Source: Rubrimonas cliftonensis
Lineage (GTDB): Bacteria; Pseudomonadota; Alphaproteobacteria; Rhodobacterales; Rhodobacteraceae
Assembly: GCF_900107585.1 (NCBI RefSeq)
Contig: NZ_FNQM01000001.1
Span: 372,001 to 436,000 of the forward strand
Length of the DNA: 64,000 nt
Direction of reading: 5' to 3'
Shown: piece after piece, positions 51,993-60,924 of the stretch
How the letters are laid out: the number at the start of each line of letters is the position of its first letter
How positions within the stretch are numbered: the first letter of the stretch is position 1
Position numbers and translations under genes: made by a program
The notes under the pieces: model-generated
What the model was told of the DNA's origin: nothing
Databases searched by the model: none
Seen by the model: only the letters and a program-made list of their open reading frames with translations

Positions 51993-53840
51993 TCAGTTCC
52001 CGTCGAAGCGCTTCTTGACGTAGCGCCCCGGCGCCGGCTCGACGACGCCCAGCTTCGCGCCCGGCTCGCGCGCGGCGACCTTGCCGCCGCCGCGCTTCGC
52101 CAGCCATGCGTCCCAGTCCGGCCACCACGAGCCGTCGGTCTCCGACGCCGCCGCGGCCCAGTTCTCAAGCTCGGGCGCCGCGATGCCCTTGCAGGTCCAG
52201 TACTGGTACTTCTTGGCGGCGGGCGGGTTCACCACCCCGGCGATGTGGCCCGAGCCCGACAGGATGAAGGTCGCGTCCTTCGAGCCCAGCAGCCGCGCGC
52301 CGCGATAGGCCGACTGCGGCGGCGCGATGTGATCCTCCTTGGTCGCGACATGGTACACGGGCAGCGACACGCGCCCGAGGTCCAGCCGCTCGCCGCCGAG
52401 CGTCATCTCGCCCGTCGCGAGCCGGTTCGCGTTGTAGAAGCTGTCGAGGTAGAAGCGGTGCACGCGCGCCGGCATGCAGGTGCTGTCGGCGTTCCAGAAC
52501 AGCAGGTCGAACGGGAACGGATCCTTGCCGAGCAGATAGTTCTGCACGACGAAGCTCCAGATCAGGTCGGAAGCGCGCAGCATGTTGAACGCCGTCGCCA
52601 TGCTCTCGGCCGGCAGATAGCCTTCGTCCATGCGCTCTTCGAGGACTTTCAGCGTTTCGCCGTCGACGAAGACCTGAAGCTCGCCCGCGTCGGTGAAGTC
52701 GAGCTGCGTCGTGAAGAAGGTGGCGGAGGCGGCGCGGGCGTCGCCGCGGGCCGCCATGTGGGCGAGGCTCGTGCCGAGCATGGTGCCGCCGATGCAGTAG
52801 CCTATCATATGAGCCCTGCCGGCCCCCGTCTCCTCCAGCACCTTGTCCAGCGCGGTGAAGACGCCCTTCGTCATGTAGCTTTCCCAGGTCTCGTTCTTCT
52901 GGGCCTCGTCGGGGTTGACCCAGGACATGACGAACACCGTCCAGCCCTGCGCGACCAGCCAACGCACCATCGACTTCTTCTCGTTGAGGTCGAGGATGTA
53001 GAACTTGTTGATCCAGGGCGGGATGATCAGCAGCGGCGTCTTGTGGACCGTCTCGGTCGTCGGCGCATACTGGATGAGCTGGAACAGGCTGTTCTCGTAG
53101 ATCACCGAGCCGGGCGTCGTCGCCATGTCGCGGCCGACCTCGAAGGCGTCGAGATCGGTCTGGCGGATCAGCAGGTTGCCCTTGCCGCGGTCGAGGTCGC
53201 GCAGCATGTTCTCGAGGCCGCGGGCGAGGTTCTCGCCCTTCTGGCGGAAGGTCTCGCGCAGCACCTCGGGGTTGGTGTGGGCGAAGTTCGCCGGCGACAT
53301 CGCCTCGATGAAGTTCCGGGTGTAGAACTCGACCTTGCGCCGGTCGCGCTCCTCCAGGTCTCCGACGTTGTGGACAGTGTCCATGATCCAGCCGGAGGTG
53401 AGCAGGTAGGACTGCTTGACATAGTCGAAGATCACGTTCTTCGACCATTCCTCGTCCTTGAAGCGCTTGTCGCCGGGCGCCGGCTGGACGAGCGGCTCCT
53501 CGTCCAGCCCCCACATCTTCATGGTCGCCCGCCGCCACAGCTCCGCCTGGCGGAGCCACAGGCGCATGACGGCGTCGCCCATCTCCTGCGGGTGCTCCAG
53601 CCAGCTCTGGCCGAGTTCCGCGAAAGCGGGCGCGACGTTGAGCGGGTCTGCGTGCATCGGGTGCGCGTCTGCGACGTTGGCGCTGGCGAATTTCGACCAG
53701 ACTTCCGAGGCCCGCTCCACCACCTTCGCCATGTTGGCGGCGAAGTCGGCGCCGTCGGACGCGAGCGCGGCGAGTTCCTCGGGCGACGCGAAGGGCCTTG
53801 GCGCGCCATGGTCGATGGTCTGATGCGTCGGGGTCGTCAT
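51993..53840 (-). CDS. phaC: Class I polyhydroxyalkanoate synthase PhaC
   Basis: PhaC polymerises (R)-3-hydroxyacyl-CoA into storage granules. The 615-residue product has the N-terminal PhaC domain, the block LIIPPWINKFYILDLNEKKS, GWTVFVMSWVNPDEAQK, the lipase-like box with nucleophile Cys349 (HMIGYCIGGTMLGT), the catalytic Asp in LPVYHVATKEDHIAP and the His in FILSGSGHIAGVVNPP. Length and single-subunit form place it in class I. phaA, phaB and phaR are about 32 kb away; no phasin or depolymerase gene is adjacent. Confidence 0.96.
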   Translation of the reverse strand: MTTPTHQTIDHGAPRPFASPEELAALASDGADFAANMAKVVERASEVWSKFASANVADAHPMHADPLNVAPAFAELGQSWLEHPQEMGDAVMRLWLRQAELWRRATMKMWGLDEEPLVQPAPGDKRFKDEEWSKNVIFDYVKQSYLLTSGWIMDTVHNVGDLEERDRRKVEFYTRNFIEAMSPANFAHTNPEVLRETFRQKGENLARGLENMLRDLDRGKGNLLIRQTDLDAFEVGRDMATTPGSVIYENSLFQLIQYAPTTETVHKTPLLIIPPWINKFYILDLNEKKSMVRWLVAQGWTVFVMSWVNPDEAQKNETWESYMTKGVFTALDKVLEETGAGRAHMIGYCIGGTMLGTSLAHMAARGDARAASATFFTTQLDFTDAGELQVFVDGETLKVLEERMDEGYLPAESMATAFNMLRASDLIWSFVVQNYLLGKDPFPFDLLFWNADSTCMPARVHRFYLDSFYNANRLATGEMTLGGERLDLGRVSLPVYHVATKEDHIAPPQSAYRGARLLGSKDATFILSGSGHIAGVVNPPAAKKYQYWTCKGIAAPELENWAAAASETDGSWWPDWDAWLAKRGGGKVAAREPGAKLGVVEPAPGRYVKKRFDGN

Positions 53841-53965
53841 GCCGGCCTCCCAGGTGGCGTTGGCGCGGCGCAGCGCGGCCCTTCTGCTCCGGGGTCCGTC
53901 ACTGGCGTCTCGCTAGACTTTGGGGCTACAAGAGCACGGCGGCATAGGCAACGGGGAGAGGGCCG

Positions 53966-54352
53966 ATGCGGCAGTTTCAGAGGGTCGCCGCGAAGGCCAC
54001 ACGGCTCGCCGCGGCGCTCGCGCTCTGCGCCTGCGTGGACGCGGACGCGCTGCGGCTGTTTCCCGACGTCGAGATCCCCGACGCCGGCGACGCGCCATGG
54101 CCCGACCTGGCGGCGGCCGCCGAGGCCGGGCGCGCGCTGCCGCCGCCGCCGGACCCCGCCGAGGGCGAGGCCATCGTGCGCGACCTGACGCTTGAGGCCG
54201 CCGTGATGCGGGCCGAGGCCGAGCGCCTCTCCGTACCCGTCTTCGAGGTTGAGGCGCTGCAGGCCGACGCCGCGGCGCTGCGTCGAGAGCGCGCGGCCCA
54301 GGACGCCGCACAGGGCGCCGCCCAGGACCCCGCTCGGGAAGCGGCTCCCTAG
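53966..54352 (+). CDS. Small putative lipoprotein, unknown
   Basis: The 128-residue product has a basic start, a hydrophobic core and a lipobox-like LALCAC, then PDVEIPDAGDAPWPDLAAAA, a long helix (AAVMRAEAERLSVPVFEVEA) and a low-complexity Ala/Gln/Glu tail (AAQDAAQGAAQDPAREAAP). GGGGAGAG precedes the ATG. I do not recognise a family. Divergent from phaC and convergent with the hemolysin III gene with 2 bp between stops. Confidence 0.6.
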   Translation: MRQFQRVAAKATRLAAALALCACVDADALRLFPDVEIPDAGDAPWPDLAAAAEAGRALPPPPDPAEGEAIVRDLTLEAAVMRAEAERLSVPVFEVEALQADAAALRRERAAQDAAQGAAQDPAREAAP

Positions 54353-54354
54353 GC

Positions 54355-55035
54355 TCAGGGCTGCGCCGCCGCCCTCATCCCGATTTCGGTCAGCACGGCG
54401 CTGTAGAAGACGAAGCTCGCCACCAGCACGAAGCCGTGCCAGATCGCGTTGTGGAACCGCAGCCGCTCCCACAGGAAGAACACCACGCCCACCGAATAGA
54501 GCGCTCCGCCGATCACGATCAGCAGCGTCGTGGGCGCGCCGAGCGGGCGGCTGTTCTCGCCGGGCCAAATCAGCGTCATGCCCGCCCAGCCGAGCAGCAG
54601 GTAGAGCGGCAGCGCGACGCGGCGCATCTGGTGCGGCGCCAGCAGCTTGCCCGCCGCGCCGGCGAGCGCTGCGAACCAGATGGCGCCGAGCGCCCAGCCG
54701 ATGCGCTCGCCCCCGATCATCACCGCGAAGGGCGTCTGGGTCGCGGCGATCTTGAGATAGATCGTGGCGTGATCGCAGCGCCGCAGCGCCTCGCGCCATC
54801 GCGAGCCGGGGTTGAGATGATAGGCGGCGGATACCGCGATCATCGCCAGCAGCGCGGCGGCGTAGATCGAGACCGCGGCGATCACCGGCGGCTCGCCCAG
54901 CAGCATCGCCGACACGGTGACCAGAACCGGTATCGCGGCGAGCGCCAGCGCCAGCCCCGCCCAATGGACCACGGCATCCGCCAGCCGCTCCGCCGGCGAG
55001 TAGTTTCCGCCATGCCGCGCCTGCGCCGTCTGCAA
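54355..55035 (-). CDS. Hemolysin III family (PAQR-like) membrane protein
   Basis: The 226-residue protein has seven membrane helices and the hemolysin III/PAQR hallmarks: ERLADAVVHWAGLALALAAI, the Ser-x3-His site AVSAAYHLNPGSRWREALRR with CDHATIYLKIAATQTPF, and the final RLRFHNAIWHGFVLVASF with the zinc-site His pair. The start is a TTG at 55035 with GGGAGG 7 bp upstream; a TTG 6 bp earlier is too close to that site. Function in bacteria is uncertain (lipid or membrane homeostasis). Confidence 0.87.
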   Translation of the reverse strand: MQTAQARHGGNYSPAERLADAVVHWAGLALALAAIPVLVTVSAMLLGEPPVIAAVSIYAAALLAMIAVSAAYHLNPGSRWREALRRCDHATIYLKIAATQTPFAVMIGGERIGWALGAIWFAALAGAAGKLLAPHQMRRVALPLYLLLGWAGMTLIWPGENSRPLGAPTTLLIVIGGALYSVGVVFFLWERLRFHNAIWHGFVLVASFVFYSAVLTEIGMRAAAQP

Positions 55036-55276
55036 CTCCAACCTCCCGCCGAAACCGTCGCGCGATCATGCCCAAGGCCGGCCGCGCAATCCAGACATAG
55101 GCGCCGCCGCGCGATCTGCGAGCGGGGGCGCCCCTCCGGCCGCGCGCCGGCCGGCCCGCCGCTTGGCGCGCGGCGGCGACGGCGCTACAAGGCCGCGTCG
55201 CCGCGGCGACGGCGCGCGAGGGCTCGCGGCGGCTTGCGGCGGCTCCGGCGACATCCGGGGATCTGGGGGTGCGGCC

Positions 55277-56515
55277 ATGGCCGAGGAATTCTATCGCATC
55301 AAGCGGTTGCCGCCTTACGTCTTCGCCGAGGTCAACCGGCTGAAGGCCGAGCGCCGGGCGGCCGGGGTCGACATCATCGACTTCGGCATGGGCAACCCCG
55401 ACATGGACACGCCCGCCCATATCGTGGAGAAGATGATCGAGACGGTGAAGCGGCCGCGCACGCACCGCTATTCCGCTTCGAAGGGCATCGCCGGGCTGCG
55501 CCGCGCGCAGGCGGGCTACTACGCCCGGCGCTTCGGCGTGCCGCTCGACCCAGAGACCGAGATCGTCGCGACGCTGGGCTCCAAGGAGGGGCTGGCGAAC
55601 CTCGCCATGGCGATCACCGGCCCCGGCGACGTGATCCTGTCGCCGAACCCCAGCTACCCGATCCACCCCTACGGCTTCATGATCGCCGGCGCCGCGCTGC
55701 GCCACATCCCGGCGCTGCACGAGGGCCGCTTCGACCCGGAGGAGTATCTGCGCGCGCTCGACCGCGCCGTGATGCACTCGGTGCCGAAGCCCTCGGCGCT
55801 GATCGTGAGCTTCCCGTCCAACCCCACCGCGCAGGTATGCACCCTAGATTTCTACGCCGAGGTGGTGCGATTCGCGAAGAAGCACGGGATCTGGGTGCTG
55901 TCGGATCTCGCCTACGCCGAGATCTACTTCGACGGGAACCCGCCACCCTCGATCCTGCAGGTCGACGGCGCGAAGGACTGCGCGGTGGAGTTCACCTCGC
56001 TCAGCAAGACCTATTCGATGCCGGGCTGGCGCATGGGCTTCGCGGTCGGCAACCGCCGGCTGATCGACGCGCTGACGCGGATCAAGAGCTATCTCGACTA
56101 TGGCGCCTTCACGCCGGTCCAGGTCGCCGCCGCCGCCGCGCTCAACGGCCCGCAGGAATGCGTCGCGGAAATCCGCGCCGTCTACCACGCCCGGCGCGAC
56201 GTGCTGGTGGAGGCGATGGGCAAGGCCGGCTGGGCCCTGCCCGCGCCGCCCGCGACGATGTTCGCCTGGGCGCCGGTGCCGCCGGTCTTCGCGCGTCTGG
56301 GCTCGATGGAGTTCGCCAAGCTGATGCTCACCGAGGCCGAGGTCGCCGTCAGCCCCGGCGTGGGTTTCGGCGAATACGGCGAGGGCTTCGTGCGCATCGG
56401 CCTCGTGGAGAACGAACAGCGCATCCGGCAGGCGGCGCGCGGCGTGAAGCGCCTGCTCGCCAACGCAGACAGCATCCTCGCCCGCTACGACCAGAAGCAG
56501 AAGGCCGCCGAATAG
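55277..56515 (+). CDS. AlaC-like aminotransferase (class I/II)
   Basis: The 412-residue PLP enzyme has the family opening FYRIKRLPPYVFAEVNRLKA, IDFGMGNPDMDTPAHIVE, the cofactor-binding NPSYPIHPYGFMIAGA and VSFPSNPTAQV, and the PLP lysine Lys244 in SLSKTYSMPGWRMGFA. It matches AlaC, which makes alanine from pyruvate with glutamate; databases often call it LL-diaminopimelate aminotransferase. In alphaproteobacteria it usually stands directly before hom. Here two restriction-modification genes lie between. Confidence 0.88.
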   Translation: MAEEFYRIKRLPPYVFAEVNRLKAERRAAGVDIIDFGMGNPDMDTPAHIVEKMIETVKRPRTHRYSASKGIAGLRRAQAGYYARRFGVPLDPETEIVATLGSKEGLANLAMAITGPGDVILSPNPSYPIHPYGFMIAGAALRHIPALHEGRFDPEEYLRALDRAVMHSVPKPSALIVSFPSNPTAQVCTLDFYAEVVRFAKKHGIWVLSDLAYAEIYFDGNPPPSILQVDGAKDCAVEFTSLSKTYSMPGWRMGFAVGNRRLIDALTRIKSYLDYGAFTPVQVAAAAALNGPQECVAEIRAVYHARRDVLVEAMGKAGWALPAPPATMFAWAPVPPVFARLGSMEFAKLMLTEAEVAVSPGVGFGEYGEGFVRIGLVENEQRIRQAARGVKRLLANADSILARYDQKQKAAE

Positions 56516-56517
56516 CG

Positions 56518-57099
56518 ATGCTGGCGGCGCTGGGAGACCGCTTCGAGATTTTCGACTGGCGCAACGCGATTGCGATACTCGAGAACGTCCACGCCGGCGA
56601 GGCGGCGGACATCGCGGCCGTCCTCGGCGCATTCACGCTGCGCCACAGCGAGGAGGCCGTCGGCGGCGGCGACAAGTCCCGCATCGCCGCCTTCATCGAC
56701 AAGGGCCTGTCCGAGCGCGGGTGGATTGAGAAGGCCTTCGACACGCGCATCGTCGTCGACGGGGTCGAGACGCCCTCGCCGACCCATGGCGTCGACTGTT
56801 TTCGCGGCAGGGTGGCGCTCGAGGTGGAGTGGAACAACAAGGATCCGTTCTTCGACCGAGACCTCAACAACTTCCGCCTGCTCTACGATCTCCGGGTCGT
56901 CGATGTCGGCGTCATCGTGACCCGCGCCACATCGCTTGAGAAGGTGTTGCGTGGGGTTGGTCGATCAGCGACTACATATGGTAAGGCTACGGCTCACACC
57001 GAGAAGCTCTACCCCAAGATCAAAGGGGGCGGGGCTGGCGGCTGCCCGGCGCCGGTTCTGGGGATCACGGAGCGCGCCTATGTCGACGACCGAGCTTGA
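56518..57099 (+). CDS. BglII/BstYI-type type II restriction endonuclease
   Basis: The 193-residue product ends in a PD-(D/E)XK-like core. Asp93, Glu102 and Glu104 (THGVDCFRGRVALEVEW) have the D-x8-E-x-E/Q spacing of the BglII active site, followed by NNKDPFFDRDLNNFRLLYDL and VGVIVTR, strongly typical of this family. BglII cuts AGATCT and BstYI RGATCY; the exact site here is unknown. It starts 2 bp after the aminotransferase stop and overlaps the methyltransferase by 20 bp. The 3' end is visibly poorer in GC than the flanks, a sign of transfer. Confidence 0.85.
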   Translation: MLAALGDRFEIFDWRNAIAILENVHAGEAADIAAVLGAFTLRHSEEAVGGGDKSRIAAFIDKGLSERGWIEKAFDTRIVVDGVETPSPTHGVDCFRGRVALEVEWNNKDPFFDRDLNNFRLLYDLRVVDVGVIVTRATSLEKVLRGVGRSATTYGKATAHTEKLYPKIKGGGAGGCPAPVLGITERAYVDDRA

Positions 57100-57727
57100 C
57101 GCAACGATCGCCGACTTCCGCGAAAAGCTTGCTGGGCGGCGGTTTCGCACGCTTCTCGCCGACCCGCCGTGGCGCTTCGTGAACCGGACCGGGAAGATGG
57201 CGCCGGAGCACCGCAGGCTGGCGCCATACGCCACCATGAGCACGGAGGAAATCTGTGCGCTGCCCGTCGCCGAAGCGCTCGACGACCCGGCGCACCTCTA
57301 CCTGTGGACGCCCAACGCCCTGTTGCCGGACGCGCTTCGGGTGATGGCCGCGTGGGGCTTCACCTACAAGTCCAACCTCATCCGGCGAAAGATCCGCAAG
57401 GATGGCGGGTCGGACGGACGCGGCGTCGGCTTCTACTTCCGCAACGTCACCGAGATGATCCTGTTCGGCGTGCGCGGCAGGAACGCCCGCACGTTGCCGC
57501 CGGGGCGGCGACAGGTGAACTACCTCGAGTCGCGGAAACAGGAGCATTCGCGAAAACCCGCCGACCAGTATGCCCTGATTGAGGCCTCTTCTCCGGGCCC
57601 GGCGCTGGAGCTGTTCGCCCGCGGCGCGCGCGAGGGCTGGACCTATTGGGGAAATCAGGCCAGTGAGGCCTACGCTCCCGACTGGTCGACCTATGCCTAC
57701 AACCCCACTCTGAAAGCCGCCGAATGA
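57080..57727 (+). CDS. MT-A70 family N6-adenine DNA methyltransferase (modification partner)
   Basis: The 215-residue enzyme has the catalytic DPPW at residues 28-31 (TLLADPPWRF), HLYLWTPNALLPDALRVM, the SAM-site region WGFTYKSNLIRRK and VTEMILFGVRGRNART, then HSRKPADQYALIEASSPGP, all MT-A70 features. In bacteria these methylate adenine in DNA. Paired with the BglII-type nuclease it should protect the host site, probably on the A of a GATC core. Original BglII is paired with an N4-cytosine enzyme, so the partner type differs. The stop overlaps the hom start (ATGA). Confidence 0.88.
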   Translation: MSTTELDATIADFREKLAGRRFRTLLADPPWRFVNRTGKMAPEHRRLAPYATMSTEEICALPVAEALDDPAHLYLWTPNALLPDALRVMAAWGFTYKSNLIRRKIRKDGGSDGRGVGFYFRNVTEMILFGVRGRNARTLPPGRRQVNYLESRKQEHSRKPADQYALIEASSPGPALELFARGAREGWTYWGNQASEAYAPDWSTYAYNPTLKAAE

Positions 57728-59010
57728 CCCAACCTCTTCGCGTCGGCCTCGCCGGCCTCGGCACCGTGGGCGCCGGCGTCGCGCGCCTGCTGCGCGACAA
57801 CGCCGATCTCATCGCGCCGCGGGCGGGCCGGCCCATCGCGGTGGGCGCCGTCTCGGCGCGCAACCGCGGACGCGACCGGGGCGTGGACCTGTCAGCGGCG
57901 GCGTGGGAGGACGACCCCGTGGCGCTGGCGGGGCGCGGCGATCTCGACGTCGTGGTTGAGGCGATGGGCGGCTCGGACGGGCCGGCGCTTGCGACCGTGC
58001 AGGCCGCCCTCTCCGCCGGCCGGCATGTCGTGACGGCGAACAAGGCCCTGCTCGCCTGGCACGGCGCCGCGCTCGCCGCCGCCGCCGAGGCCGCCGGCGT
58101 CGCGCTGCGCTTCGAGGCCGCCGTCGCCGGCGGCGTGCCCATCGTCAAGGGGCTGTCGGAGGGCCTCGCCGCGAACCGCATCGCGCGCGTCTACGGCGTG
58201 CTGAACGGCACCTGCAACTACATCCTGACCGAGATGGCGCGCTCGGGCCGCGACTACGCGCCGGTTCTGGCCGAGGCGCAGGCCAAGGGCTACGCCGAGG
58301 CCGACCCGAGCTTCGACGTCGGCGGGATCGACGCCGCGCACAAGCTGGCGCTGCTGGCGAGCCTCGCCTTCGGCGTGAAGCCGGATTTCGGCTCGGTCTC
58401 GGTCGAGGGGATCGACGCGGTGTCGCTCGCCGACATCGCCCATGCCGACGCGCTCGGCTACCGCGTCAAGCTGCTCGGCGTGGCGCGGCGCGACGGCGAC
58501 GCCGTTGAGCGCGCCGTGCGCCCCTGCCTGGTGCGCGCCGGCAGCGCGATCGGCCAGCTCGACGGCGTCACGAACGCGGTGGTGGTGGAGGGCGATTTCG
58601 TCGGCCGGTGCGTGTTCGAGGGCCCCGGCGCCGGCGCCGGGCCGACCGCCTCGGCCATCGTCGCCGACCTGATCGACATCGCCCGCGGCGCCGCCGGCCC
58701 CGCCTTCGGCGTTCCCGCCGCGAGCCTGGCGCCGCCGGTCTCGGGAGCGCTGCGCCCCGCCGAGCACTACGTCCGCCTGTCGCTCGACGATCGGCCTGGC
58801 GCGCTGGCCGAGATCGCCGCCGACCTCGGGACGGAGGGCGTCTCGATCCGCGCCATGAACCAGCCCGACCATGCCGGCGAGGGCGGCGCGACGGTGCTGA
58901 TCGTCACCCACGCCTGCCAGCGCGAGGCGCTCGATCGGGCGCTGGCGCGCGTCGCGGCGCGGCCCGTCAGCCTCGCGGAGCCTGTGGCGTTCCGCATCGA
59001 GGACGTCTGA
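57724..59010 (+). CDS. hom: Homoserine dehydrogenase
   Basis: Hom reduces aspartate semialdehyde to homoserine for threonine and methionine. The 428-residue product has the NAD(P) site VGLAGLGTVGAGVARLL, TANKALLAWHG, VAGGVPIVKGLSEGLAANRI, YGVLNGTCNYILTEM, GYAEADPSFDVGGIDAAHKL and a C-terminal ACT regulatory domain (YVRLSLDDRPGALAEIAADL). Its ATG overlaps the methyltransferase stop, so expression now depends on read-through from the restriction-modification genes unless it has an internal promoter. Confidence 0.96.
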   Translation: MTQPLRVGLAGLGTVGAGVARLLRDNADLIAPRAGRPIAVGAVSARNRGRDRGVDLSAAAWEDDPVALAGRGDLDVVVEAMGGSDGPALATVQAALSAGRHVVTANKALLAWHGAALAAAAEAAGVALRFEAAVAGGVPIVKGLSEGLAANRIARVYGVLNGTCNYILTEMARSGRDYAPVLAEAQAKGYAEADPSFDVGGIDAAHKLALLASLAFGVKPDFGSVSVEGIDAVSLADIAHADALGYRVKLLGVARRDGDAVERAVRPCLVRAGSAIGQLDGVTNAVVVEGDFVGRCVFEGPGAGAGPTASAIVADLIDIARGAAGPAFGVPAASLAPPVSGALRPAEHYVRLSLDDRPGALAEIAADLGTEGVSIRAMNQPDHAGEGGATVLIVTHACQREALDRALARVAARPVSLAEPVAFRIEDV

Positions 59011-59023
59011 GCCGCGCGCTTGC

Positions 59024-59042
59024 GCCGGGCCTCCCGCCCGGC
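59024..59042 (+). terminator. Hairpin after hom
   Basis: GCCGGGC (59024-59030) pairs with GCCCGGC (59036-59042) around a 5-base loop, 13 bp after the hom stop and 45 bp before glpX. No T-tract follows. It may limit read-through into glpX. Confidence 0.4.
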
Positions 59043-59087
59043 CTAGATGCGCAGGCCGCCACTGCAACAGCCCGGAGTGACCCAGCC

Positions 59088-60059
59088 ATGTCAGACGCCA
59101 GCGCGTTCGAGTTCAAGGACCGCATGCTCTCGCTGGGCCTCGCCCGCGTGTCGGAGGCCGCAGCCATCGCCTCGGCGAAGCTGATCGGCCGCGGCGACGA
59201 GAAGGCCGCCGATCAGGCCGCCGTGGACGCCATGCGCACCCAGCTGAACTTGCTCGACATCCGCGGGACCGTGGTCATCGGCGAGGGCGAGCGCGACGAG
59301 GCGCCGATGCTCTACATCGGCGAGGAGGTCGGCTCCGGCGAGGGGCCGGAGGTCGACATCGCGCTCGATCCGCTGGAGGGCACCACGCTCACCGCCAAGG
59401 CGATGCCGAACGCGCTGGCCGTGATCGCGCTGGCGCCGCGCGGCTCGATGCTGCACGCCCCCGACGTCTACATGTGGAAGCTCGCCATCGGTCCGGGCTT
59501 TCCCGAGGGCGTGGTGAGCCTCGACGCCGACCCCGCCGACAACGTCCGCGAACTCGCCAGGGCCAAGGGCGTGCCGCCGGAGCAGATCACCGTCTGCATC
59601 CTCGAGCGGCCCCGCCACGCCGAGATGATCGACAAGGTCCGCGCGACCGGCGCCTCGATCCGCCTCATCACCGATGGGGACGTCGCCGGCGTGATCCACT
59701 GCGCCGAAAGCAGCGCCACCGGCATCGACATGTACATGGGCGCCGGCGGCGCCCCCGAGGGCGTGCTCGCCGCCTCCGCGCTGCGCTGCATGGGCGGCCA
59801 GATCTACGGCCGGCTCTGGTTCCGCAGCGACGACGAGAAGGCCCGCGCCACCCGAGCCGGCATCACCGATTTCGACCGCGTCTACTCGCTGCGGGACATG
59901 GTGACGGCCGACGTCATCTTTGCCGCCACCGGCGTGACGGACGGCTCGATCCTGAAGGGCGCCAGGCGCGACGGCGCGTATCTGGAGACCGAGACGCTGC
60001 TGATGCGCTCCAAGACCGGCTCAGTCCGGCGCATCACCTATCGCCAGAAGAACCAGTAG
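59088..60059 (+). CDS. glpX: Fructose-1,6-bisphosphatase, class II (GlpX)
   Basis: GlpX hydrolyses fructose 1,6-bisphosphate in gluconeogenesis; in autotrophic relatives it can also act on sedoheptulose bisphosphate. The 323-residue product has VVIGEGERDEAPMLYIGEEV, the metal-binding DIALDPLEGTTLTAKAMPNA, LERPRHAEMIDKVRATGA, LITDGDVAGVIHC and GAGGAPEGVLAASALRCMGG. Its last 26 bp overlap the end of the opposing acyltransferase gene. Confidence 0.95.
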   Translation: MSDASAFEFKDRMLSLGLARVSEAAAIASAKLIGRGDEKAADQAAVDAMRTQLNLLDIRGTVVIGEGERDEAPMLYIGEEVGSGEGPEVDIALDPLEGTTLTAKAMPNALAVIALAPRGSMLHAPDVYMWKLAIGPGFPEGVVSLDADPADNVRELARAKGVPPEQITVCILERPRHAEMIDKVRATGASIRLITDGDVAGVIHCAESSATGIDMYMGAGGAPEGVLAASALRCMGGQIYGRLWFRSDDEKARATRAGITDFDRVYSLRDMVTADVIFAATGVTDGSILKGARRDGAYLETETLLMRSKTGSVRRITYRQKNQ

Positions 60060-60924
60060 CCTCGCCCGCGTGTTTCCAGCGTCGGTGCAGCCAGAACCAC
60101 TGCCCCGGCGCAGCGTCGATCCAGGCGCAGTAGCGCGCGTTGATGGCGCGCATCAGCGCCTCGCCCGTCTCGCCGACGACGGGCGGCTCGAACGCCACGT
60201 CGAAGGACGCGCCGTCCGGGCGGCGCCGGGCGCAGACCGGCACCAGCGGCGCGCCGAGGCGCAGGGCCAGTTCCGCCATCGCCGCGGCGGTCTGGGCGGG
60301 CTTTCCGAGGAAGGGAAGCTCCAGACCGCCGCCGAGGCGCTGGTCCAGCAGGATCAGTACGGCGCCCCCGCCGCGCAGGTGGCGCACCATGGCGCGCTGG
60401 CCGTCCCGGCCCTTCACCATAATGGGTTCTCCGGCAAGGCGGATCTTGCCGCGGACAAGCGCGTCGAACGGCGCATTGTTCATGGGGCGGAAGATCAGGC
60501 CGACCTCCACGCCCGCGTCGCGCGCCGCCAGCCGCGCCACTTCCCAGTTGCCGAAATGCGCGCTTACAAGCACGACGCCCCGCCCAGCGGCGACGGCGGC
60601 GCGCAGGTGCTCGAGCCCGGTGGCCGGGCGCGCCTCGCGCCGCTGCGCGACCCGCTCCATCTGTATGTATTCAAGGAGCACGCGGCCGAAATTGTCGCCC
60701 ACCTGCGCGGCGAGGGCGCGCGCCCCGCGCGGATCGCGGCCGAGATGGCGCAGGTTGTCGGCGATGCGGCGCGCGAAGGGCGTCAGCGGCAGCGCGAGAC
60801 GCCCGAGGCCGCCGAACAGCGCGAGCCCCGCGCGATGCGGCAGCGCCATGAACGGCGCGATCGCCAGCACGAACAGGCCGGCGGACAGCCATGCGCCCAC
60901 CCCGTTGTCGCGCGCGCGGCTCAC
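60034..60924 (-). CDS. LpxL/HtrB-like lipid A acyltransferase
   Basis: The 296-residue product has an N-terminal membrane segment and the LpxL-type acyltransferase motif SAHFGNWEVARLAARDAG with the His/Glu pair, GLIFRPMNNAPFDALV, LLDQRLGGGLELPFLGKPA and WIDAAPGQWFWLHRRWK. The family adds secondary acyl chains to lipid A from acyl-ACP at the inner membrane. The start is a GTG at 60924 overlapping the DMT stop (GTGA). It could alternatively acylate another lipid. Confidence 0.82.
   Translation of the reverse strand: MSRARDNGVGAWLSAGLFVLAIAPFMALPHRAGLALFGGLGRLALPLTPFARRIADNLRHLGRDPRGARALAAQVGDNFGRVLLEYIQMERVAQRREARPATGLEHLRAAVAAGRGVVLVSAHFGNWEVARLAARDAGVEVGLIFRPMNNAPFDALVRGKIRLAGEPIMVKGRDGQRAMVRHLRGGGAVLILLDQRLGGGLELPFLGKPAQTAAAMAELALRLGAPLVPVCARRRPDGASFDVAFEPPVVGETGEALMRAINARYCAWIDAAPGQWFWLHRRWKHAGEATGSSGDR

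Noticed and set aside
54436-56517. Upstream extension of the restriction endonuclease frame
   Set aside because: The frame is open far upstream but runs through other genes as Arg-rich shadow; the nuclease fold begins at 56518.
57080-57727. MT-A70 protein as an RNA methyltransferase
   Set aside because: Direct overlap with a restriction endonuclease gene makes DNA modification far more likely.
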